Part shown: one piece after another, positions 36,001-45,000 of the stretch
How the letters are laid out: every line of letters begins with the position of its first letter
Position numbering within the stretch: the first letter of the stretch is position 1
Source of the DNA: Saprospiraceae bacterium
GTDB lineage: Bacteria > Bacteroidota > Bacteroidia > Chitinophagales > Saprospiraceae
NCBI GenBank assembly: GCA_021739645.1
Contig: JAIPBL010000012.1
Coordinates: forward strand, 30,353-94,352
Reading direction: 5' to 3'
Length of the DNA stretch: 64,000 bases
Position numbers and translations under genes: made by a program
Notes under the pieces: generated by a model
Told to the model about the DNA's origin: nothing
The model's database searches: none
The model's input: only the letters and a program-made list of their open reading frames with translations

Positions 36001-39000
36001 GTCAAATCCGCAGGCACACCGGAAAGCGTTGGTGGCGTGTTGTCGGAAATGTTGATGGTTTGCGAAGCAGAAACGGTGTTGCCGCAATCGTCGGTGGCCG
36101 TCCAGGAGCGGATGATGGAGAAGCAACCCGTACTGGAATTCCCAATGATTACTTCGCTGAAAACGACTGGAACGTCGGTATCGCAATCGTCGCTGGCCGT
36201 GACCGCCGCTGCAAAAGGCACTGACTCGGAGCAATCATAGTCAGCATCGGCAGGCACGCCAACCAGCATCGGCGGCGTGGTGTCCGATATGGAAATGGTT
36301 TGCGAAGCAGTCGCCACGTTGCCACAGTTGTCGGTGGCTGTCCAGGTGCGAGTGATGGTGTAGCAGGCCGTGGCAGGGTTGCCCGTAAAATTCTGGTTGA
36401 AAACCACTGACACATCCGTATCACAAGCGTCCGTGGCGGTGATGGTTGGAGCAGCCGGCACAGCATCCGTGCAGTTCAGACTGAGGTCAGCCGGTACACC
36501 CGCCAGCGTCGGGGCGGTGTTGTCGAAAACGGTGATGGTTTGCGAATCAGTGGTCGTGTTCCCACAGTCATCCGTGGCCGTCCAGACCCGCACAATTTGG
36601 CTGATACAGCCATTGCTGTCTGCCGTTACCGTTTCATCCACCGTCACCGTCGGGGCTGCATCGCAATTGTCGGTAGCACCGAGGATAGCAGGTGCTGGTA
36701 TTGCGGAGCAACTCACCGTAATATCGGCGGGCGCTGACGCCAGCGTCGGTGCGGCATTGTCGTAAATGACCACGATAAAAAACAGGCTGTCCATATTCCC
36801 GCAAGCGTCCGTGGCCGTCCAGCCGCAGTAGCGATTTTGGTAAAAACCATCGGTCGGACAACTTCCATAGGTGATGTTTTCGGTGAAAGTCACCGTTGTT
36901 GCGCTGCAATTGTCGAAGGCAGCAAAGCCCAAGGAATCGAGCGCAGGAATCATGGAGCAATCGGCAAAAAGCGTATCACCGTGCATGATTGGGCCGAAGA
37001 AAGGATGGCTGGCCGACATGGTCGGTGCCTGCGTGTCGCTGACCGTCAGTGTCTGTGTAAATGTGGTGGAATTGCCCTCGTCGTTCGTTGCCGTCCAGGT
37101 AATTACCTGCACAAATCCACATGCCGTTGGCGTAGCAACGGTGTCGGCAATAATCAACAGACTCGTATCACAATCATCGGCAAAGATTGGGTCTTCCACC
37201 GGCAGTGGTGCGCACTGAGCCGTCGAATCGGTGAACGGCACATTGGTCAAGAATGGCGTAGAACTCCCGACGTTGACCGTAATCGTATCGAAGTCAACGC
37301 AGCCGAAGCCGTCATTGAAACTCACGTAATAATTGGTGGAGGTTGATGGTGAAGCTACCGGGTTTTCAATGGTCGGGTCGCTGAGGCCAGTCGGAGGCGT
37401 CCAACTGAAACTGCCAGTGCCGTGCGACAGGTTTGCATCCAGTTGGGAGGAACTGGCACTGGAACAATGGTCAATGTCCGGCCCTGCGTCGATGGTCGGG
37501 CAGGTGTAGAGACAGAAAACCTTTGTCGTGTCACATTCACCCCAGTTCAGTGACATGCAATCGGAGAAGCCCGACTGGTTGATGGTTCCCGTGGAAACAA
37601 AGCGGGAATTGGCCAGGGGGTTGAGGCCCACCACATAATCGCCGGGGAGCAGCCCATCGAAACGGTAACGGCCCGAGGCATCAGAAATGACGGAATCAAC
37701 GGGTGTGGTCAAATCGGTGCAATCGTAAAGGTGAACCGTCACGTTTGGCTGCGGCGTGTCAGCAGCGTCAATGGCATCGTTGAAGTTGCTGTCTTCGCAA
37801 ACGATAGAACCGATAAAAGTGCAACTAACGGGCAGGTTGTTCAAATGGATGTTCGGGTCGCCCGGCTCCAGGTCGAATACAAGATAGTGCGGATTGCTGG
37901 CGCAACTTGGGTCAGAGAGGTACATCGCATTGAGCGTGTCCACACCGAAAACCAGCGGGTTGGGGAATGGCGTCGGGTCAAATGGGCCAGCCAATTCTGG
38001 ACAGGCAGCACTGAGTGGATAGCCGAGCGGGTGTGTAAAATTGATGGTGTAACTACCCGGCGTCCCATCGGTATAAAATTCATAGTAGCCGTTCGAGCCA
38101 TCGTGAATGATGGACACTTGACTGTTTGGGATGCCGTTCGGGCCGGTCACGGTGATGGCTCCACCCGTGATGATTTTGCCTGTTTTATCGCAATAAATCC
38201 AACCAGTTGGGTCGTGCGGGATAAGCACCACGGGAACTCCGTCAATATCATCTTCACCGGGCGTACCGTTGTTTGGCGTGGAGTCCACATCAGTTACCAC
38301 ATCGCCGTTGATGTCCTGTACACTTGTTATTTCTGCTGTATTCTGCAAGGTAGCACCGGAGGCTGCGTACTGCAAGGTCAGCAGTATTTCCACCGATACC
38401 GATTGGCCCGTCAGCATCGGCCCAGCGATGATGTACTCGGCAGTGTTGGGGCCAGTTGGGTTCCAGCCCATGTTGTTTGCACTCAAAATCAAGCCTGCTG
38501 GGTAATGGTCCACGATGTTTATTGCATAAGCTGGATTTACACCTTCATTTGTCACAGTGATGGTGTAGGCGATTTCGTCGCCAATGTCCACGGTGCTTGG
38601 CTGGCCGGGGCTGAGCGTTTTGGTGAGGGCAAGGTCAAATTCTGACGAATAAATACCCATGTCCTGCGTGTTGTCCACTTCACCAGCATCGAGAACGATG
38701 ACTTCGGTCATGCCCATCGAGTTGGCGTCGCTATCGTTGTTATCGCTACCACCAGCGTTTTGCGCAACTGGCACAAAACCAAGCGGATAGCTCGTGGGGT
38801 CGAACACCAGATAGTAGCTGCCGGGGTTCAGGTTCGTGAATTCGTACTCGCCGTTAGGACCAGTCACCGCCGTGGCAATTTGATTGTCGTCGTTGCCTTT
38901 CACGCCATCCAGACCAAGGTCGAGGAGGACGACCGTAACACCTTCCACGCCCGGCTCTCCGCCATCTTGGATGCCGTTGTTGTTGAGGTCCTGCCAAACG

Positions 39001-42000
39001 AAGTCACCGATGCTGGCGGGTTCTGGCTCAATACCAAAATCTATGGTCACGTTGACCTCACCGGAAGCCAGGGTAATAAGCTCCGTCATGCCCATGGCAT
39101 TGGCATCGCTGTCAGTCAGGTCATCACCGTTGCCTTGGCTTGTTGGGTGGTAGTTCGCGGGGAAAGACAACGGGTCAAATAGCAGGTAGTAGTTCCCTGG
39201 GACGATGTTTTGGAAATAGAAAATACCGTTCGGATTCGTTGCTTGCGTAGCAAAAACAAAATCGTCTCCATCACCTTTTATGCCATTGACGCCGGGGCTC
39301 ATCAGGTTTACAATGATGTCCGGCACGCCAGCTTCATTGAAATCTTGCTGTCCGTTGTGGTTGCTGTCGTACCAAACGAAATTGCCCAGCGAAGCCGGCT
39401 GCAAAGGCTCGTAAAGGCCAAAGTCAACCGTCGTGTTAATGTCGCCGTTCGGTTCGTCGCCCAGGGTCAATTGGATAATTTCCGACATAACCATACTGCC
39501 CATTTGGGTGCCATCGTCCACGTCGTCCATGTTTCCATTCGTTCCAATGGCTGGCTCAAAGGGACCATTTCCGTCGTTGTCGAGGATGCCTTCTCCCGTG
39601 GAGGAAACATGGTTCGCAGGGATGCCGTTACCATTGAGTTTTACGAAGTAAACTCCTTCGGCAAGGCCCGTGAACAGGTACTCACCAAAGCCATTTGTGA
39701 ACTGGCTCCCAACGAATTGGTCGTCGGCAGTGCCCTTGATTTGGTCGGGGCCAGCGTCGTAAAGTTCGACCTCCACCTGCTCGATGCCAGTATCTGTGTT
39801 GTTGAAAATACCGTCATTTTCAGCGTCCAAAAAGACAAGGTTGCCGAGGCTCAAAGTCGGTTGTACCTGCGGCTCGTAGAGGCCAAAGTCAACGGTCAGG
39901 TTTATGTTGCCGTCTGGCTCATCGCCAAGGGTCAGCTCGATGACGTCTGACATGACCATTTGGCCCATCTGGGTGCCATCGTCCGTACCGTCCACATTGA
40001 GGTTTGTGCCAGTGGCTGGCTCGAAGGCACCTGCTCCGTCCATGTCGTAAATGCCGTCGCCGGTGGAGGAAACATAGCTGGCAGGAATGCCGTTTCCGTT
40101 CAATTTTACGAAGTAAAAACCCTCGGCCAAGCTCGTGAACAGGTAGCCGCCAAAGCCATTGGTGAACTGGCTGTCAACGAATTGGTCATCGGCGGTACCT
40201 TTGGTTTCGTCGGGGCCAGCGTCGTAAAGTTCCACCTCAACGTCCTCGATGCCAATATCAGAATTGTTAAAAATCCCGTCGTTGTCATAATCGTGGAACA
40301 CGAGGTTGCCCAGGCTTAAAGTCGGTTGTGTTTGTGGTTCGTAGAGCCCAAAGTCAATGGTCAGGTTTATGTTGCCGTCTGGCTCTCCGTTGAATGTCAG
40401 CTCGATGATTTCTGACATCACCATTGCGCCCATCTGGGTGCCATCGTCAGTGCCGTCCACGTTGAGGTCGGTTCCAGTGGCAGGCTCGAAAGCTCCTGCG
40501 CCGTCCATGTCGTAGATGCCGTCGCCGGTGGAGGAAACATGGTTGGCTGGGATGCCGTTGCCCGTAAGTTTTACGAAGTAAAAGCCCTCCGGTAAGCCCG
40601 TGAACAGGTATTCGCCGAAGCCGTTGGTGAGCTGACTGTCAACGAATTGGTCATCGGCGGTGCCTTTGGTTTGGTCAGGGCCTGCGTCGTAGAGTTCTAC
40701 CTCCACATTGCCGATGCCCGCATCAAAATTATTGTAAATACCATCGTTGTCGTAATCGGCAAACACGAGGTCGCCGAGGCTGAGCGTCTGTGGTTGTGGC
40801 TCGTAGAGACCAAAGTCAACGGTCAGGTTCACATCGCCGTCCGGCTCATTGCCGAGGCTTAATTCGATGACTCCTGACATGACCGCAACGCCCATCTGAG
40901 TGCCATCGTCCGTGCCATCCACGTCGTTGTTCGTGCCAGTGGCTGGTTCAAATGCGCCTGCACCGTCATTGTCGAAAATGCCGTCACCAGTGGAAGAAAC
41001 ATGGTTCGCTGGGATGCCATTTCCACTGAGCATTACGTAGTAAAAACCTTCGGTCAAACCTGTAAACAGGTATTCGCCAAAGCCGTTGGTGAACTGGCTG
41101 TCAACGAATTGGTCATCGGCAGTGCCTTTGGTTTCGTCGGGACCAGCGTCGTAGAGTTCTACTTCCACATCTTCGATACCAGCATCGGAATGGTTGTAAA
41201 TGCCATCGTTGTCATAATCGGCAAACACGAGGTTGCCAAGGGTTACGGTCGGCATTAACTGCGGTTCGTAGAGGCCAAAGTCCACGGTTAGGTTCACGTC
41301 ACCGCCCGGTTCTGTACCAAATGCGAGTTCGATAACCTCCGACATGATGATCATGCCCATCTGGGTGCCGTCGTCCACGTTGTCCACATCGTTATTCGTT
41401 CCGGTGGCTGGTTCATAGGCGCCTGCACCGTCCATGTCAAAAATGCCGTCGCCCGTGGAAGAAACATGGTTGGCAGGGATGCCATTGCCATTGAGCACCA
41501 CGTAGTAAAAACCTGCTGTAACAAGATTGAAAGTGTACTCGCCTGCGCCATTGGTAGTTGTGTTATCCACCAAAGCATCATCGGTCGTGCCCTTGATATG
41601 GTCCAATCCTGCACTGTACAAATCCACTTCCACCCCGCTGATACCGACGTCCAAATTATTGAAAAGACCATCGTTGTCTAAGTCTTTAAATACGTGGTTG
41701 CCAAGGGTAAGGCTTGGAATACTAACGACCACAGCTGCACCGTCATGGTCGTCTTCATCCGTAAGGGGGTTGTTGCTGCCGGGTGCTCCTGTGCCGTCAC
41801 CAGTAATTATATCATCGGCTGCACTACCGGGCAACCCACCTGGGTCGTCGTACAAATATGCGTTTGGATTTGAGTCAATATCGGTAGGCGGGGAAGTGGT
41901 GTTGGGGTCATCATCGTCAGCCGAACTTATTTCTGCGTAGTTGTTTATCGCCCCGTTGGGCGCTGTTGGCTTTACGTGCAGGATGATGTTTTTGGAAAAA

Positions 42001-45000
42001 TTTGCACCGGGTGCCAAGGACGGTATAAATAGGGTAGGTCCTGCCCCAAAATTTACCCAACCAGGATTTTGCGCAGCACTAAAAGTCATGTTGGTAGGCA
42101 GGTAATCTATTACGAGTATGTTGGTGGCAGTCAATTGGCCTTGGTTGAAAACCGTGATGGTAAATGCCACATCCACGTTGGGCTGTACAGACATGGATTG
42201 GCCCGATGCCAATGTTTTCCGAAGGGCAAGGTCAAAAATAAATGGACTCTGTACCGTAAAACTCTTTGATTCCGTGCAGCCATAAGCATCAGTCACCGTT
42301 ACGACATACGTACCGGCGAAAAGGTCAAATAGGTCTTCCGTATCGTTGTCCGGCGTTTCGGGGCCATCGTTGCTCCAATCAAAAGTGTAGGGGGACGTGC
42401 CTCCGCTCACGGAGATGTCCACGTATCCATCGTTGGCTCCAATTGAATTCACATTGGAAACGAAGCCATCAATTTGAATCGCATCAGGTTGGCTTACCTG
42501 TGCGGTCAGCGAGTCAATGCAGCCAAAACTGTCTGTCACTGTGACCGTATATGAACCAGCGGGGACACCACTTAAATCTTGTGGGTCATTGTCGGGTACG
42601 TCTGCACCGTCGTTTGACCAGTCGTAGGTGAAAGGTGCGCCGCTTCCAGTCACCATCAGGTCAATGGAGCCGTCGGTAGATGAGTGGCAACTTGCGTCTG
42701 TCACGCTGCTGGACAGTGAAAGGTCGCAGGTTTGTTCATCAATATTGAAGCTAGCGGTTGCCGTGCATCCAGTGGCATTGGTTACCGTGACGGTGTATGA
42801 GCCGACCGCCAAACCAGTAATATCTTCCGGGTCATTGTCAGGTGTTTCGGGGCCATCGTTGGACCAGTCGTAGGTGTACGGAGCGCCAGGGCCGCTCACA
42901 GTTAGGTCAATTTCGCCATCGCTTCCGCCCGGTGTGCTTACGTTGGAAACTACGCCAGAAACCGTGATTTGCTCAAAAACAAGATTGACTGTCACGGTGG
43001 AATCGCAAAAATGTTGGTTGGTCAATACTTCTGTGCCAGTTGGGTTATTTTGGTTATAAACCACACCATTTACCGTCACCGAGTAGCCGTCGCCGGCGCA
43101 GCCTGTGTAAGTCTCGCTGCCGGTTGTCGCCGGGTGGAAAACCAAAGCCACCGTCACCGTCGAGTCGCAGCCGTTTTGGTTGGGCATCACTTCCGTGCCT
43201 GTTGGGTTGCCTTCGTCGTAAACCGTGCCGTTCACGGAAACCGAGTAGCCGTCGCCCTCGCATCCTGTGTAATTCTCGCTGCCGGTTGTCGCCGGGTGGA
43301 AAACCAAAGCCACCGTCACCGTCGAGTCGCAGCCGTTTTGGTTGGGCATCACTTCATTGCCTGTCGGGTTGCTTTCGTCGTAAACCGTGCCGTTCACGGA
43401 AACCGAGTAGCCGTCGCCCTCGCAGCCAGTGTAAGTCTCGCTGCCGGTTGTCGCCGGGTGGAAAACCAAACTCACCGTCACCGTCGAGTCGCAGCCGTTT
43501 TGGTTGGTCAATAGTTCAGTTCCAGTTGGGTTGCCTTCGTCGTAAACCGTGCCGTTCACGGAAACCGAGTAGCCATCGCCGGCGCAGCCTGTGTAAGTCT
43601 CGCTGCCAGTTGTCGCCGGGTGGAAAACCAAACTCACCGTCACCGTTGAGTCGCAGCCGTTTTGGTTGGGCATCAGTTCAGTTCCAGTTGGGTTGCCTTC
43701 GTCGTAAACCGTGCCGTTCACGGAAACCGAGTAGCCGTCGCCGGCGCAGCCTGTGTAAGTCTCGCTGCCGGTTGTCGCCGGGTGGAAAACCAAAGCCACC
43801 GTCACCGTCGAGTCGCAGCCGTTTTGGTTGGGCATCAGTTCAGTTCCAGTTGGGTTGCCTTCGTCGTAAACCGTGCCGTTCACGGAAACCGAGTAGCCGT
43901 CGCCCTCGCAGCCTGTGTATGTCTCGCTGCCGGTTGTTGCCGGGTGGAAAACCAAGTTCACCGTCACCGTCGAGTCGCAGCCGTTTTGGTTGGGCAATAG
44001 TTCAGTTCCAGTTGGGTTGCCTTCGTCGTAAACCGTGCCGTTCACGGAAACCGAGTAGCCGTCGCCCTCGCAGCCAGTGTAAGTCTCGCTGCCGGTTGTC
44101 GCCGGGTGGAAAACCAAACTCACCGTCACCGTCGAGTCGCAGCCGTTTTGGTTGGTCATCACTTCCGTGCCTGTTGGGTTGCCTTCGTCGTAAACCGTGC
44201 CGTTCACGGAAACCGAGTAGCCGTCGCCAAGGCAGCCAGCGTATGTCTCGCTGCCGGTTGTCGCCGGGTGGAAAACCAAGTTCACCGTCACCGTCGAGTC
44301 GCAGCCGTTTTGGTTGGGCATCACTTCCGTGCCTGTTGGGTTGCCTTCATCGTAAACCGTGCCGTTCACGGAAACCGAGTAGCCGTCGCCCTCGCAGCCT
44401 GTGTAAGTCTCGCTGCCGGTTGTCGCCGGGTGGAAAACCAAACTCACCGTCACCGTCGAGTCGCAGCCGTTTTGGTTGGGCATCACTTCCGTGCCTGTTG
44501 GGTTGCCTTCGTCGTAAACCGTGCCGTTCACGGAAACCGAGTAGCCGTCACCAAGGCAGCCAGCGTAATCTATTGGAGTAGTGGATTTAGGGTTTACTGT
44601 CAGCGTCAACTCGATAATGCTGTCGCAGTTATGGACTGTGGACAGGGTGTCGAAATACGTTCCGCCCATCGTTAGGTTCTGCGCATTGAAAGCAAAACTT
44701 TCACCTTCACAAATTGATTCAGAAATGGCCGTCAGTGCTTCGGGATAAATGGTAACGAGGGCCGTATCAGAAAAACCATTGGCAGCCGTAAAAATGACGG
44801 TATCCACTACTGCTGACGGATTAGAATTGGTGAAAACAATGGTCAAAACACTGTCGCCACTGGACGTTGGAGGGGTAGCGGTACTACCTGCCTGCACATT
44901 TACCAACCAAGTTCCAGGGATGGAATCGGAGGTAGTCAGGTTGTCTGGGTAAGCAATAATTATTGCAGCATCTCCGCTGCAAAGCACCAAGTCGTTACCG

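Noticed and set aside
42971..44575. CRISPR array
   Set aside because: The regular repeats are adjacent without variable spacers, are 162 bp long, and are translated in one long frame.
43040..44581. A 513-residue open frame on the plus strand, rich in Arg/Pro/Ser repeats
   Set aside because: It is the antisense shadow of the ten 162-bp repeats. A repeat unit divisible by three keeps any open frame open. No start context or family resemblance.
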